Positions 35,059-45,172 of a stretch of 64,000 nucleotides of DNA are shown here, in pieces. A program made the translations under genes and the position numbers. The stretch comes from Kitasatospora phosalacinea (GTDB lineage Bacteria; Actinomycetota; Actinomycetes; Streptomycetales; Streptomycetaceae). Position 1 is the first letter of the stretch; every line of letters begins with the position of its first letter. The stretch spans positions 1-64,000 of the forward strand of contig NZ_BSSA01000006.1 in assembly GCF_030268885.1 (NCBI RefSeq), written 5' to 3'. The notes under the pieces were generated by a model that was not told the origin of the DNA, made no database searches, and saw only the letters and a program-made list of their open reading frames with translations.

Positions 35059-36903
35059 TCAGCCGAGCTTGGAGACGTCCCGGACGGCGCCCTTGTCGGC
35101 GGAGGTGGCCATCGCGGCGTACGCCCGGAGCGCCGCCGAGACCTGGCGGTCGCGGTTCTTCGGGCGGTAGCCGCCCTCGGACTCCAGCTTGAGCCGGCGC
35201 TCGTGCAGCTCCTCGAAGGAGACGTCCAGGTTGATGGTGCGGGCCGGGATGTCGATGGTGATCGAGTCGCCGTCCTCGACCAGGGCGATGGCGCCGCCGG
35301 AGGCCGCCTCCGGCGAGATGTGGCCGATCGAGAGGCCCGAGGTGCCGCCGGAGAAGCGGCCGTCGGTGATCAGCGCGCACGCCTTGCCCAGGCCGCGGCC
35401 CTTCAGGAAGGAGGTCGGGTAGAGCATCTCCTGCATGCCCGGACCGCCCTTGGGGCCCTCGTAGCGGATGACCACCACGTCGCCCTCGGTGACCTGCTTG
35501 GTCAGGATCTTCTCGACCGCCTCGTCCTGGGACTCGCAGACCACGGCCTTGCCCTGGAAGCGCCAGATCGACTCGTCCACGCCCGCGGTCTTCACCACGC
35601 AGCCGTCCTCGGCGATGTTGCCGTAGAGCACCGCGAGGCCGCCCTCGACCGAGTAGGCGTGCTCGACGCTGCGGATGCAGCCCTTGGCGGCGTCGGTGTC
35701 CAGCGACTCCCAGCGCTCGGACTGGCTGAACGCCTCGGCGGAGCGGACGCAGCCGGGGGCGGCGTACCAGAGGTCGACGGCCTCCTCGGAGGCCGAGCCG
35801 CCGCGCACGTCCCAGGTCTTCATCCACTCGGCGAGCGAGTCGGAGTGCACGGTGTGCACGTCCTCGTGCAGCAGGCCGCCGCGGTACAGCTCGCCGAGGA
35901 TCGCGGGGATGCCGCCGGCCCGGTGCACGTCCTCCATGTAGTACGAGCCGTTGGGGGCGACCTTGGACAGGCAGGGCACCTTGCGGGAGATGCTGTCGAT
36001 CACCCGCATGTCGAAGTCGACCTCGGCCTCCTGGGCGGCGGCCAGCAGGTGCAGGATCGTGTTGGTGGAGCCGCCCATCGCGATGTCCAGCGCCATCGCG
36101 TTCTCGAACGCGGCGCGGGTGGCGATGTTGCGCGGCAGCACCGACTCGTCGTCGCCGCCGTAGTAGCGGTTGGTGATGTCGACGACGGTGCGGCCGGCCT
36201 GCTCGTACAGGGCGCGGCGGCCGGTGTGGGTGGCCAGCAGCGAGCCGTTGCCGGGCAGCGAGAGGCCGATCGCCTCGGTCAGGCAGTTCATCGAGTTGGC
36301 GGTGAACATGCCGGAGCAGGAGCCGCAGGTCGGACAGGCGTTCTCCTCGATGATCGAGATGTCCGCGTCGGAGACGTTCTCGTTCACCGCCTGGGAGATC
36401 GCGTCGACCAGGTCCAGCTTGCGGACGGTGCCGTCGACCAGGGTGGCCTTGCCGGCCTCCATCGGGCCGCCGGAGACGAAGACCGTCGGGATGTTGAGGC
36501 GCAGCGCGGCCATCAGCATGCCGGGGGTGATCTTGTCGCAGTTGGAGATGCAGATCAGCGCGTCGGCGCAGTGCGCGTTGACCATGTACTCGACCGAGTC
36601 GGCGATCAGGTCGCGCGAGGGCAGCGAGTACAGCATGCCGTTGTGGCCCATCGCGATGCCGTCGTCGACCGCGATGGTGTTGAACTCGCGCGGGATGCCG
36701 CCCGCCTGCTTGATCGCCTCGGAGACGATCCGGCCGACCGGCTGCAGGTGGGTGTGGCCCGGGACGAACTCGGTGAAGGAGTTGGCAACCGCGATGATCG
36801 GCTTGCCGAAGTCCTCGCGGGCTACGCCCGCGGCGCGCAGAAGGGCGCGGGCGCCCGCCATGTTGCGACCCTGGGTGACCGTGTTGGACCTCAGCTGGGG
36901 CAT
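35059..36903 (-). CDS. ilvD: Dihydroxy-acid dehydratase
   Basis: 614 aa, the usual length. Iron-sulfur enzyme of isoleucine/valine synthesis that converts dihydroxy-isovalerate to the 2-oxo acid. Cluster-ligand regions are [13 protein letters not shown] and [30 protein letters not shown] and the C-terminal [20 protein letters not shown] are further signatures. ATG at 36903 with AAGGAG 9 nt upstream; the longer frame begins in the promoter. Transcribed alone. Confidence 0.96.
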   Translation of the reverse strand: MPQLRSNTVTQGRNMAGARALLRAAGVAREDFGKPIIAVANSFTEFVPGHTHLQPVGRIVSEAIKQAGGIPREFNTIAVDDGIAMGHNGMLYSLPSRDLIADSVEYMVNAHCADALICISNCDKITPGMLMAALRLNIPTVFVSGGPMEAGKATLVDGTVRKLDLVDAISQAVNENVSDADISIIEENACPTCGSCSGMFTANSMNCLTEAIGLSLPGNGSLLATHTGRRALYEQAGRTVVDITNRYYGGDDESVLPRNIATRAAFENAMALDIAMGGSTNTILHLLAAAQEAEVDFDMRVIDSISRKVPCLSKVAPNGSYYMEDVHRAGGIPAILGELYRGGLLHEDVHTVHSDSLAEWMKTWDVRGGSASEEAVDLWYAAPGCVRSAEAFSQSERWESLDTDAAKGCIRSVEHAYSVEGGLAVLYGNIAEDGCVVKTAGVDESIWRFQGKAVVCESQDEAVEKILTKQVTEGDVVVIRYEGPKGGPGMQEMLYPTSFLKGRGLGKACALITDGRFSGGTSGLSIGHISPEAASGGAIALVEDGDSITIDIPARTINLDVSFEELHERRLKLESEGGYRPKNRDRQVSAALRAYAAMATSADKGAVRDVSKLG

Positions 36904-37020
36904 CGTTGCCGCTCCTTCAGGAGACTCTCGGGGGCTGTCGAGCCTACGCCCGCACCGGCCGCTTCCGGACACGGTGTCCGCGATGCGGTCAGTGCGGGCG
37001 CCCCGGCGGACGCCGCGGCG

Positions 37021-37776
37021 CTACGGCCTGGGCAGCACGAAGACGTCCAGCAGGTACGGCTCGACGACCCGCCCGTCCGGGAACTCGGCGAGCAGCGCCT
37101 CCCGCTCCGCCGCCAGGACCGGGGCCCGCTGCTCCGGCTCCAGCACCGCGAAGTACGAGCGGGAGGTCAGGTCGTCGATCACCCGGTCCACCGGGACGGT
37201 CCGCTCCCAGCGCAGCCGCTCCGAGCGCACCTCCAGGCCCGAGGCCGTCAACCTCTCCGGCCGGGCGTTCCCCCCGCCGGTGTAGTGGTAGGTCGACAGG
37301 GCGGTCCTCAACCGCTCCTGCTGGGCAGCCAGCCACGGCACCTCGTAGTCCTTGACGTTCCACCACACCGCCAGCGCCCCGCCCGGGCGCAGCACCCGCA
37401 CCGCCTCCGGGACCGAGCGCTCCGGATCGGTCCAGTGGAACGCCTGGGCGTACGTCACGAAGTCCACCGAGGCGTCGTGGAACGGGAGTTCGTCACCCAC
37501 CGCCTTCACCACCGGGATCCGCGGGCTGACCTCGCGCAGCACCGCGGCCATCCCCTCGCTGGGCTCGACCGCGACCACCCGGGCCCCGCGCCCGGCCAGC
37601 AGCCTGGTCGCGATGCCGGTGCCCGCGCCCACGTCCAGCACGTCGGCCCCGTCCAGCGGGCGGCCGGAGAGCCGCTCCAGCACGTCGAACAGCTCGTCCG
37701 GGTAGGACGGCCGGGCGGCCTGGTACTGCGCGGCCACCGGGCCGAAGGAGTTGGCGTGCGCCTTGAGGTCGTGCAT
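37021..37776 (-). CDS. Class I SAM-dependent methyltransferase (type 11/UbiE-like)
   Basis: 251 aa. Motif I DVLDVGAGTGIATRLLA, then VVAVEPSEGM, and post-II DFVTYAQAFHWTDPER, typical of this family. The substrate is unknown. ATG start. Same strand as ilvD and the TIM-barrel gene, but 99 bp from the next start so perhaps independent. Confidence 0.87.
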   Translation of the reverse strand: MHDLKAHANSFGPVAAQYQAARPSYPDELFDVLERLSGRPLDGADVLDVGAGTGIATRLLAGRGARVVAVEPSEGMAAVLREVSPRIPVVKAVGDELPFHDASVDFVTYAQAFHWTDPERSVPEAVRVLRPGGALAVWWNVKDYEVPWLAAQQERLRTALSTYHYTGGGNARPERLTASGLEVRSERLRWERTVPVDRVIDDLTSRSYFAVLEPEQRAPVLAAEREALLAEFPDGRVVEPYLLDVFVLPRP

Positions 37777-37875
37777 CGGGGTGTCCTCCTCGATCGGGAA
37801 TCCGTTGACCGTGCGGTCGACCCTAGGCCCGGACGCGCGGCCCGTGCACGGGTTCCCCTGTGGGCGGACGGCCCT

Positions 37876-38808
37876 TCAGCTGCCGGGCCGGGCGGTCGCC
37901 AGGTGCAGCCTGGTGAACGCCAGCGCCTCCGCCAGGTCCGCCTCCCGCTCGGCCGGGGAGCCCGACTTGCGGGTGTTCACCTCCAGCACCACGTGCCCGT
38001 CGAACCCGGTCCGCGCCAGCCGCTCCAGCAGTTCCGCGCACGGCTGCTTGCCCCGCCCCGGGATCAGGTGCTCGTCCTTCCCCGACCCCGACCCGTCCGC
38101 CAGGTGCACGTGCGCCAGCCGGTCGCCCATCCGCTCCACCAGCTCCAGCGCGTCCGTCCGGGAGGTCGCCGCGTGCGACAGGTCGACGGTGAAGTGCCGG
38201 TACGCCTCGTCCGTGACGTCCCAGCCCGGGGCGTACGCCAACACCTCCCGGTCGCGGTAGCGCCACGGGTACATGTTCTCCACCGCGAACCGGACGTCGG
38301 TCTCCCCCGCCATCCGGTTCACCCCCGCCACGAACTCCCGCGCGTACTGCCGCTGCCACCGGAACGGCGGGTGCACCACCACGGTGTCCGCGCCCAGCCG
38401 CTCCGCCGCCTTCCTGGCCCGCACCAGCTTCGTCCACGGGTCCGTCGTCCACACCCGCTGGGTGATCAGCAGGCACGGCGCGTGCACCGCCAGGACCGGC
38501 ACCCCGTACCGGTCGGAGAGCCGCCGCAGCGCCTCCACGTCCTGGCTCACCGGGTCGTTCCAGACCATCACCTCGACGCCGTCGTACCCCAGCCGCGCCG
38601 CCAGCTCGAACGCCGTCTCCGTCGTCGACGGGTACACCGACGCCGTCGACAGCGCGACCTTCGTCCCCGGCACGTGCAACGCCGGGTGCGGCGGCGGCCA
38701 CCCCGGCCGCTCCAACTTCCGCCGCGCCGCCCTGGCGGCCCGCGCCGCCTTCAACGGCAGGGGGCCGCGCCTCGACCGCCGCTCGTCCGCCGAATCCGCC
38801 ACGCCCAC
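37876..38808 (-). CDS. Sugar phosphate isomerase/epimerase-like TIM-barrel protein
   Basis: 310 aa. After a basic 50-residue N-terminus, a xylose-isomerase-like barrel runs from [20 protein letters not shown] to the end. Metal ligands are suggested by [24 protein letters not shown] and HVHLADGSG, plus VVLEVNT. Family members include endonuclease IV and sugar isomerases; the reaction is unknown. ATG start with a 110-bp gap downstream to the methyltransferase. Confidence 0.82.
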   Translation of the reverse strand: MGVADSADERRSRRGPLPLKAARAARAARRKLERPGWPPPHPALHVPGTKVALSTASVYPSTTETAFELAARLGYDGVEVMVWNDPVSQDVEALRRLSDRYGVPVLAVHAPCLLITQRVWTTDPWTKLVRARKAAERLGADTVVVHPPFRWQRQYAREFVAGVNRMAGETDVRFAVENMYPWRYRDREVLAYAPGWDVTDEAYRHFTVDLSHAATSRTDALELVERMGDRLAHVHLADGSGSGKDEHLIPGRGKQPCAELLERLARTGFDGHVVLEVNTRKSGSPAEREADLAEALAFTRLHLATARPGS

Positions 38809-38865
38809 CAGACTAAGTCAGGCCGGGGAACGCCGAGGAACTGCTGCGCCGGACGCTGCGGAACC

Positions 38866-38991
38866 GGGGGCGCGGGGAACTGCGCGGCCGGCCGGGCACC
38901 CGCAGCCGGGTCGCGACGCAGGACGGTCACTTGCACCGTCTCGCGATCCTGCTGACGTGCGACTCCGCTTCGCGCAGTTCCCCGCGCCCCC
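38866..38991. repeat. Long inverted repeat of the GGGGCGCGGGGAACTGCGC element
   Basis: GGGGGCGCGGGGAACTGCGC at 38866-38885 is exactly complementary to 38972-38991, 20-bp arms separated by 86 bp. The core also appears at 22555-22574 and, as one arm with a mismatch, at 54566-54586. It may act as a terminator of the Ppx gene's transcript, but its recurrence suggests a dispersed element. Confidence 0.8.
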
Positions 38992-39025
38992 GTCGGTGCG
39001 CCTGCTGCTCGCGTCCCCGGCCGCG

Positions 39026-39979
39026 CTACGCCTCGATCGCGATGCGGCTCTCGTGCCCGTCCATCGCGTCCAGCCGCCGCAGGATGATCCCCTCGCGCAG
39101 CGCCCACGGGCAGATGTCGAGCTCCTCCAGCCCGAAGAGGTCCATCGCCGCGTCGGCGACCAGCGCCCCGGCCAGCAGCTGGCGGGCGCGGCCGGGGGAG
39201 ACGCCGGGGATCTGCGCGCGTTCGCCCGGCGTCATCGCGGCGAGGCGGGGCAGCCACGCGGAGAGGCCGGAGCGGGTGAGCTTGCGGGGGACGCGGACGC
39301 CCGCGCCCTCGGGGGCGGCGCCGGTCATCCGGGCGAGCTGCTTGAAGGTCTTGGAGGTGGCGACCGAGTGGTCGGGCGGTCCGAGTCGGGTGAAGTCGCC
39401 GACCGTCCCGGCGATCTCGGCGCGGATGTGCCGCCGCAGTTCGCGCAGGTCGCCGGGGTCGGCGACCTCGCCGGGGAGGCGGGAGGTGAGGCGTCCGGCG
39501 CCGAGCGGGAGGGAGGTGGCGACGTCGGGCTGCTCGTCGAGGCCGCAGGCGATCTCCAGCGAGCCGCCGCCGATGTCGAGGTTGAGCAGCCGGCCCGAGG
39601 ACCAGCCGAACCAGCGGCGGACGGCGAGGAAGGTCAGCCGGGCCTCGTCCTGCCCGGACAGGACGGTGAGCGCGACGCCGGTCTCGTCCTCGACCCGGCG
39701 CAGCACCTCCTCGCCGTTGGCGGCCTCCCGGACGGCGGAGGTGGCGAACGGCAGCAGGTCGACGACGCCCTTGTCCTCGGCGACCCGGAGCGAGGAGGCG
39801 ACCATCGAGACCAGGCGCTCGACGCCGACCTCGCTGATCGCCCCGTTCTCCTCCAGCAGCTCGGCGAGGCGCAGTTCGGCCTTGTGGGAGTAGGCGGGCA
39901 GCGGGGCCGCGCCGGGGTGGGCGTCCACCACGAGGAAGTGGACGGTGTTGGAGCCTACGTCGAGCACACCGAGTCGCAT
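39026..39979 (-). CDS. Ppx/GppA-family phosphatase (exopolyphosphatase-like)
   Basis: 317 aa, ASKHA fold. N-terminal [18 protein letters not shown] and [16 protein letters not shown] are the two phosphate-binding motifs, with [16 protein letters not shown] between. Hydrolyses polyphosphate or the guanosine pentaphosphate terminal phosphate. Length matches the short actinobacterial form. Downstream of it lies the long inverted repeat. Confidence 0.9.
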   Translation of the reverse strand: MRLGVLDVGSNTVHFLVVDAHPGAAPLPAYSHKAELRLAELLEENGAISEVGVERLVSMVASSLRVAEDKGVVDLLPFATSAVREAANGEEVLRRVEDETGVALTVLSGQDEARLTFLAVRRWFGWSSGRLLNLDIGGGSLEIACGLDEQPDVATSLPLGAGRLTSRLPGEVADPGDLRELRRHIRAEIAGTVGDFTRLGPPDHSVATSKTFKQLARMTGAAPEGAGVRVPRKLTRSGLSAWLPRLAAMTPGERAQIPGVSPGRARQLLAGALVADAAMDLFGLEELDICPWALREGIILRRLDAMDGHESRIAIEA

Positions 39980-40028
39980 GACCGTCCAACCTAGCCCAAA
40001 CCGGTGACCACCAGGGGTGCGGGCGGGG

Positions 40029-41306
40029 TCACAGCATGCCGTCCCAGAGCTGCTCGACGATGACCGCCCACCAGTTCTCCGGGTCGCGCAGGGCGGTCCG
40101 GTCGAGCGCGGCCAGCGCCCACTGGAACTCGGCGACGGCGGGCCCGGCCTGCTCGGGGGGAAGGTCGAGCAGGCGGGGGCGGCGTTCGGCGAGCAGCGCC
40201 AGGCAGCGGGTGAAGGCGGTGAGGTCGGTGTTGCAGTAGCGGGCCTCGCAGGTGTCGGGGTCGACGGCGCGGACCCGGCCCTGGGCGGTGTCGACGGTGA
40301 GCAGCGCCCAGCCGTCGGTGCCGATCAGGCGCTGGCCGAGCAGCGCGGTGCGGGCGGCGGCGGTGGCGCGGCGGCCGCGGCCGAGGGCGCCGAGGTGCTC
40401 GGTGAGGTCGGGCAGCGGCGGGGCGGCCTGTTCGGCGATGCCGTCGGTCTCGGGCAGGTGGAGGGTGAAGAAGCCGGGCACCTCGCGGGGCAGTCCGGTG
40501 CGCTGCAGCGGGCGGGCGACGGCCTCGGGCAGGTCCGCGGCGAGCGTCTCGGCCGGCTCGAAGCGGCGCACGGCGTCCTCGCCGAACAGGGCGGCCAGCC
40601 GCTTGCCGAGGCCGGTCTCGTCCTCGGGCTGGGCGGGCGGCACGGCGGGCGGGAACGGCACCCGGTTGTAGGCGCTGCGGGTGCGGGCCACCAGGGCCCG
40701 CACGGCGGCCGCCCGGTGGTCGTGGCGCGGCCCGTACGGCTGCTCGAACTCCAGCCGTACGCCGGGCAGTTGCTCGGCGACGGCCTGCTCGGAGTAGCTG
40801 CCGGGGAGCATCGACAGCCGCAGGTCGGTGCGCAGCGCGACCAGATTCTCGGCCGGGACGCCCCGGGCGGCGAGCTGCTCCCGGGCGAGCAGGGCCGGGT
40901 GCGGGCGGCCGTGCGCGGAGCGGACGGTGAGCGACTGCAGTTCGTCCTTGTCGTCCCGGTAGCTGAGGGTGGCCCGGGTGCCGGGGCCGGTGACCGGGGG
41001 CAGCGCCGGGTTGTGGCTGCCCGCGCCGAGGCGGTCGCGGTGCAGCTGCTCGACCACCGGCACCGGGACGGACGGGTAGACGACGAGTTCGCCGGTGACC
41101 CGGTCGACCACGGCGCAGGCCGCGCCGATCTCCTCGGGGGCGTGGCGGGCGCCGGTGAGCGGGTCGGTGAGGACGGGCGCGGGCTCCGGCCAGAGCACCC
41201 AGCCGAGGTCGAACTCGTGGCACCTGACAGGCCGCGCCCCCTCCTGCGGGAGGTCGCCGTTGACCCAGCGGTGGGCGGTGGCGAGGGCCTGTTCGCGGGT
41301 GATCAT
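40029..41306 (-). CDS. Composite immunity protein: YrhB/Imm35-like, deaminase-like and SUKH-4 domains
   Basis: 425 aa. Residues 1-70 ([18 protein letters not shown] ... VLWPEP) resemble a YrhB/Imm35-like domain. Residues about 105-200 ([35 protein letters not shown]) resemble a nucleic-acid deaminase-like domain but with HPA in place of HAE and no PCxxC cysteines, so it is presumably inactive. Residues about 210-425 fit SUKH-4 ([50 protein letters not shown]). SUKH proteins neutralise polymorphic toxins. The ATG overlaps the toxin stop as ATGA: coupled translation. Confidence 0.8.
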   Translation of the reverse strand: MITREQALATAHRWVNGDLPQEGARPVRCHEFDLGWVLWPEPAPVLTDPLTGARHAPEEIGAACAVVDRVTGELVVYPSVPVPVVEQLHRDRLGAGSHNPALPPVTGPGTRATLSYRDDKDELQSLTVRSAHGRPHPALLAREQLAARGVPAENLVALRTDLRLSMLPGSYSEQAVAEQLPGVRLEFEQPYGPRHDHRAAAVRALVARTRSAYNRVPFPPAVPPAQPEDETGLGKRLAALFGEDAVRRFEPAETLAADLPEAVARPLQRTGLPREVPGFFTLHLPETDGIAEQAAPPLPDLTEHLGALGRGRRATAAARTALLGQRLIGTDGWALLTVDTAQGRVRAVDPDTCEARYCNTDLTAFTRCLALLAERRPRLLDLPPEQAGPAVAEFQWALAALDRTALRDPENWWAVIVEQLWDGML

Positions 41307-44300
41307 CGGCTGGTGCTCCCGGTGGTGGTGCGGTGGATGGTGAGCCGGGAACGCGGCGGTGCGGGCGCGGCGGCGGGGGCGGCGCCCTCCTCGGACGCCC
41401 CGGTCTCCGGGGCGGCGGCGCCGACCAGGGCGGGCTCGGGCTCCGGCTCCGGCTCGGGGGCGCGGTCCGGGACGGCGACGGTGGCGGGCAGCGGCGCGGC
41501 CAGGTCGACCGGCCGGTCCGCGGCGTCCACCGCGATCGCCCACAGGCCGTGGTCGGCCGGGTAGAGCGGGGTGGGCGCGGCGTAGCCGGTCTGGTGGTCC
41601 AGGTAGCTGAGCACGCCCTTGTGGTTGACCGCGTTCCAGGTGTGCGAGCGGCCGAAGGCGTCGACGGTCAGCAGCACGGCGCGGGTGCCGGTGCCGTGGG
41701 CGAGCAGGGCCCGGCCGAGCTTGTCGTGCGCGTCGGGGCCGTCGCCGAGGTCGAGGAAGCGGGTGCCGAGTTCGAGTTCGGCGCGGTCGCGGCCGCCGCG
41801 CTCGCCGGCCGGGCCGTCGGGCAGCCGGGGCGCGGCGCAGGTCGGGACGCCGCCGAGGGTGTCCACGGCGGACAGCGCCACGTCCACGCAGTTGTTGGCG
41901 CGTCCGGCCTCGGTGCGGCCGCCGCCGTTGAGCACCTCGATCCACTCGCCGACCATCGGGTCCGGCGCGGGCACCGGGGTGCGGCGCACCGCTTCGGCCT
42001 GGTGCGCCGGGTCGACCGGGCCGAGCCCGCCGGGCAGGCCGTACGGGCGGCTGTCGGCGAGGGTCCGCTCGCGCTCCCCCTCCGGCAGCGGGCCGAGGGC
42101 GCCGCCGCGGCGGCCGTTGGCGATCACCAGCCAGGCCGCGGACACCTGCCCGGGGTTGACCGGCAGGCCCTGCTCGTCGGTCGCCGACTGGCGCCGGACG
42201 TCCACCGGCGGCTCGTAGCCGCGCACCGGGCCGCCGGGCGCGTGCTGGCCGATCCCGCCGCCGCCGACCGGCCCCACCGGGCCGGTCGCCACCGCGCGGC
42301 CGCCGACCGGCTGCTGGCCGACGCCGACCACCGCGGCCGCGCCGCCGGAAGCACCGGACGCACCGGGAGCACCCGCGGTGCCGCCCGCCGCACCCGCCAC
42401 CGGGCCGGTGACCGGGGCACCGGCCGCACCGGGGGCGCCGGGAGCGCCCGCCGCACCGGCCGCCGCGCCGGCCGCCGCGCCGGGAGCGGCCCCGACCGCG
42501 CCGCCGACCGGGCCCGCGCCCGTCACCGGGGCGCCCGCCACCGGAGCGGTGGTCGGCATGCCGCCGACCGGGGCGGCCGAACCGCCGCCGACCGGGCCGA
42601 GCTGGAACGAGGAGCCGTTCGACGCGGCCGACCCGCCGAAGGAGGACGCCGGGTCCGCCGCGTGGTGGCCGCCACCGCCGCCGATCCCGCCGCCACCGCC
42701 GCCACCGCCGCCACCGGACGACCAGATGTCCCCGGCCGACACCGGCGGGACGCTCGGCGCGGGCGGCGCCGCCACCGAGTCGACGTGCACCGAGATCGGC
42801 CCGCGCACCGGCGGGACGTAGTCGCCGCCGGAGCCGCCGGAACCGCCGGAACCGCCGAAGTCACCGGAGCCGCCGCCGTAGGAGCCGCCGTAGGACGGCG
42901 CGGGGTACGAGGCCGCGGTCGAGCCGCCGTACGACCCGTGCGAGCCGCCCGAGCCGTTCTGGTAGCCGCCACCGCCACCGCCGTAGCCGCCACCGCCGCG
43001 GTGCCCGCCGCCGTTGTCGACCGGCCCGGGCTGCGGCCCGGGACCGCCCGTCACGCCCTGCACCGTGCTGACCGCCTGGGCCCCCGCGGTGTCGACCGTC
43101 TGCTGGACGGTCCCCAGCAGGCCGCCGTGGTCGCCGCCCGGTGCGCTCTGGCCGTTCGCGCCGCCGGGCCAGTTGCCCGGCCCGTTCGGGCCGCCGTGCC
43201 CGCCGTGGCCGCCCTGCGCCCCGAAGGGCCCGCTGCCCTGCTGCTGCCCGTCCAGGACGGCGACCGGCTTCCCGTCCGCGCCGAGCAGGTCGACCGGACG
43301 GCCGTCCGCGCCGAACTGCACGACCTGCCCGTCGGGGCCGGTGGCCCGGCCCGAGGCGTCGACGGTGAGCGGGTGGCCGTCGTTGCCGACCAGCAGGTGG
43401 CCCTTCTGGTCGGTGACCAGGCCGGAGACCTGGGTGCCGTCGGCCATCATCACCGGGTGGCCGTCGTCGCCGAGTTCGAGCTTGCCGCCGTGGCCGATCG
43501 CGAGCGTGATGCCGGTGCCGACCAGGGCGCCGGTCAGGCCGACCAGCAGCGGCTTGCCGTTGGCGCCGAGCAGCGGCTTGCCGTCCTCGCCCATCGCCAC
43601 GCCGGTGACCGGGGAGCCGTCGGGGCCGACCAGCTGCTGCTGGCCGTCCGGGCCCTGGGTGACCGTCAGGCCCTCGACGCCCTTGACCCGCTGCCCGTCC
43701 TCGCCGACCAGCACCGGGTTGCCGTGCCGGTCGGTGCGCACCGTGCCGTCGGCCTTCAGCTCGGCGTGCAGGCCGGCGACGCTCGCCACCTCCACCGAAC
43801 GGGCCACCCCGGCCTTCGCCAGCGCCCCGGTGACCTGCCCGGAGCGGGCCGCCATCGAGGACTCCCGCTGCTCGCCGTGCAGGCCCCGGCCGTCGGCCTG
43901 GGCGATCCGCTCCAGCGCGACCAGCGGCGGCTCCTTGGCCAGCGACCTGGCGGCCTCGCCCATGTCCCGGCCGAGCTGCTCCAGCAGTTGGCCGATCTTC
44001 ACCTTGGCGTGCTCGACCGCGGCCAACTCCTCGGCCTCGGCGGCGACTTCCTTCACCGCGCCGACGGCCGCACCGACCGCGCCGGTCACCAGCCCGCCCA
44101 GCCCGGTGGTCATCTCCTTGCCGGCCGAGGCGATGTCGGCCTTGGCCTTGGCCTCGGCCGCGTCGGCGGCCCGGATCTTCTCGGTCAGCTCGGTGAGCAC
44201 CGCGATGATGTCGGCCTTGGCCTGGTCGGCCGCCCCGGCCGCCTTGTCCAGCGCGGCGGCGACCAGGGCCGCGGCCGCGGAGGCGTCGTCCAACTGGCCG

Positions 44301-44539
44301 CGTCCGCCGCCGCTGAACTGCCGCCAGTGGTCGGCGAACGCCTCCACCGCGCGGCCCTTGTTCTCCCCCGAGACCCGCTGCGCGGAGGCCGCGCCCCGGG
44401 TCACCAGGGCGTCCGCCTCCGACCCGAACTCCCGCCACAGGGCGGCCGCCTGACGCAGTCCGTCCTCGTCCGCCTGCGGCCACGCGTGGCCGGTCCGCGC
44501 CAGCGCGGGGGCGAGTTCCTCCGGCAGGTTCCTGGACAC
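41303..44539 (-). CDS. Polymorphic toxin with WXG-like N-terminus and papain-like glutamine deamidase domain
   Basis: 1078 aa. Residues 1-200 are helical and WXG100/ESX-like with a coiled coil rich in Ala/Glu/Lys; residues 250-430 hold about ten VxGxDGxPV-like repeats; 430-800 are Gly/Pro/Ala linkers; about 850-1000 is the toxin. There C884 (GRANNCVDVALSAVDTLGG), H966 (GRSHTWNAVNHKG) and D981 (SYLDHQTG) form a Tox-PL/toxin glutamine deamidase triad. A Pro/Glu-rich tail follows. Probably exported by an ESX/type VII route or kept intracellular. Preceded by a WXG gene, followed by its immunity gene. Confidence 0.85.
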   Translation of the reverse strand: MSRNLPEELAPALARTGHAWPQADEDGLRQAAALWREFGSEADALVTRGAASAQRVSGENKGRAVEAFADHWRQFSGGGRGQLDDASAAAALVAAALDKAAGAADQAKADIIAVLTELTEKIRAADAAEAKAKADIASAGKEMTTGLGGLVTGAVGAAVGAVKEVAAEAEELAAVEHAKVKIGQLLEQLGRDMGEAARSLAKEPPLVALERIAQADGRGLHGEQRESSMAARSGQVTGALAKAGVARSVEVASVAGLHAELKADGTVRTDRHGNPVLVGEDGQRVKGVEGLTVTQGPDGQQQLVGPDGSPVTGVAMGEDGKPLLGANGKPLLVGLTGALVGTGITLAIGHGGKLELGDDGHPVMMADGTQVSGLVTDQKGHLLVGNDGHPLTVDASGRATGPDGQVVQFGADGRPVDLLGADGKPVAVLDGQQQGSGPFGAQGGHGGHGGPNGPGNWPGGANGQSAPGGDHGGLLGTVQQTVDTAGAQAVSTVQGVTGGPGPQPGPVDNGGGHRGGGGYGGGGGGYQNGSGGSHGSYGGSTAASYPAPSYGGSYGGGSGDFGGSGGSGGSGGDYVPPVRGPISVHVDSVAAPPAPSVPPVSAGDIWSSGGGGGGGGGGIGGGGGHHAADPASSFGGSAASNGSSFQLGPVGGGSAAPVGGMPTTAPVAGAPVTGAGPVGGAVGAAPGAAAGAAAGAAGAPGAPGAAGAPVTGPVAGAAGGTAGAPGASGASGGAAAVVGVGQQPVGGRAVATGPVGPVGGGGIGQHAPGGPVRGYEPPVDVRRQSATDEQGLPVNPGQVSAAWLVIANGRRGGALGPLPEGERERTLADSRPYGLPGGLGPVDPAHQAEAVRRTPVPAPDPMVGEWIEVLNGGGRTEAGRANNCVDVALSAVDTLGGVPTCAAPRLPDGPAGERGGRDRAELELGTRFLDLGDGPDAHDKLGRALLAHGTGTRAVLLTVDAFGRSHTWNAVNHKGVLSYLDHQTGYAAPTPLYPADHGLWAIAVDAADRPVDLAAPLPATVAVPDRAPEPEPEPEPALVGAAAPETGASEEGAAPAAAPAPPRSRLTIHRTTTGSTSR

Positions 44540-44606
44540 GTGCTCCCCCTTCGGGTGGTGCGGCTCGGCGCGCGTGCAGCGGCCCGCCTCCTGGTCTGAC
44601 TCCGGT

Positions 44607-44951
44607 TCAGGCCCGGCCGGTTGCGGTCGGGTGGTTCAGCGAGGGCGCGGTGAAGTCCGCGCTGACGTCCTGATCGGTGCGCTCGCTGTTGTCCGCCATC
44701 GTGTGCAGCCCGCGGCCGATCCGGCCCAGCCGCTCCGACAGCCCCTGCAACCCGGCCAGCGCGCCCTCCCGGGCCTCGCCGTACGCGGTGCCGAACGGCG
44801 CGCCGGGCTCGTCGGAGCCCCACGGCGCGCCCAGCGCCGCCAGCCCGCTCTCCAACTGATGCGCCGCTTTACCGAACTCGTCCGAGATCTTCTCGAACTC
44901 CCGTCCCTCGCCGTGGAGTTCCCACGACCGGATGACGACCTCGTCGCCCAT
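44607..44951 (-). CDS. WXG100/ESX-like small secretion-associated protein
   Basis: 114 aa, helical, no signal peptide. The helix-WxG-helix pattern is present: [65 protein letters not shown] proteins are co-secreted with or guide type VII substrates. ATG start with GGGGGAG upstream. It ends 68 bp before the toxin start and is probably the first gene of the three-gene toxin operon. Confidence 0.82.
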   Translation of the reverse strand: MGDEVVIRSWELHGEGREFEKISDEFGKAAHQLESGLAALGAPWGSDEPGAPFGTAYGEAREGALAGLQGLSERLGRIGRGLHTMADNSERTDQDVSADFTAPSLNHPTATGRA

Positions 44952-45172
44952 CTGCACTCCCCCGTGCAAGGGCGCTCGCGCGCCCGACCTACCGGCTGGG
45001 CCATCCTAGGACCACTCCCGGCCGCCGCCGACCGGCCTGCGGTCCTTTTCACAGCCGCTTCACCTTCGCCACCCGCCCGAAACCCGCCGAACCGGGACGG
45101 ATCGGAACGAACCACCGGCAAAGCCGCGTCGCCGCACCCCGGGCCGCCCCGTCCAGGCCATACCCTTACCGG

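Noticed and set aside
38866..38991. Terminal inverted repeats of a small insertion element
   Set aside because: Only 86 bp between arms, no open frame with transposase features and no target duplication; the same sequence recurs as hairpins.
41333..44599. A 1088-codon open frame antisense to the toxin gene
   Set aside because: Mirror of the glycine-rich toxin codons. No motif, no ribosome-binding site, and it overlaps the immunity gene boundary.
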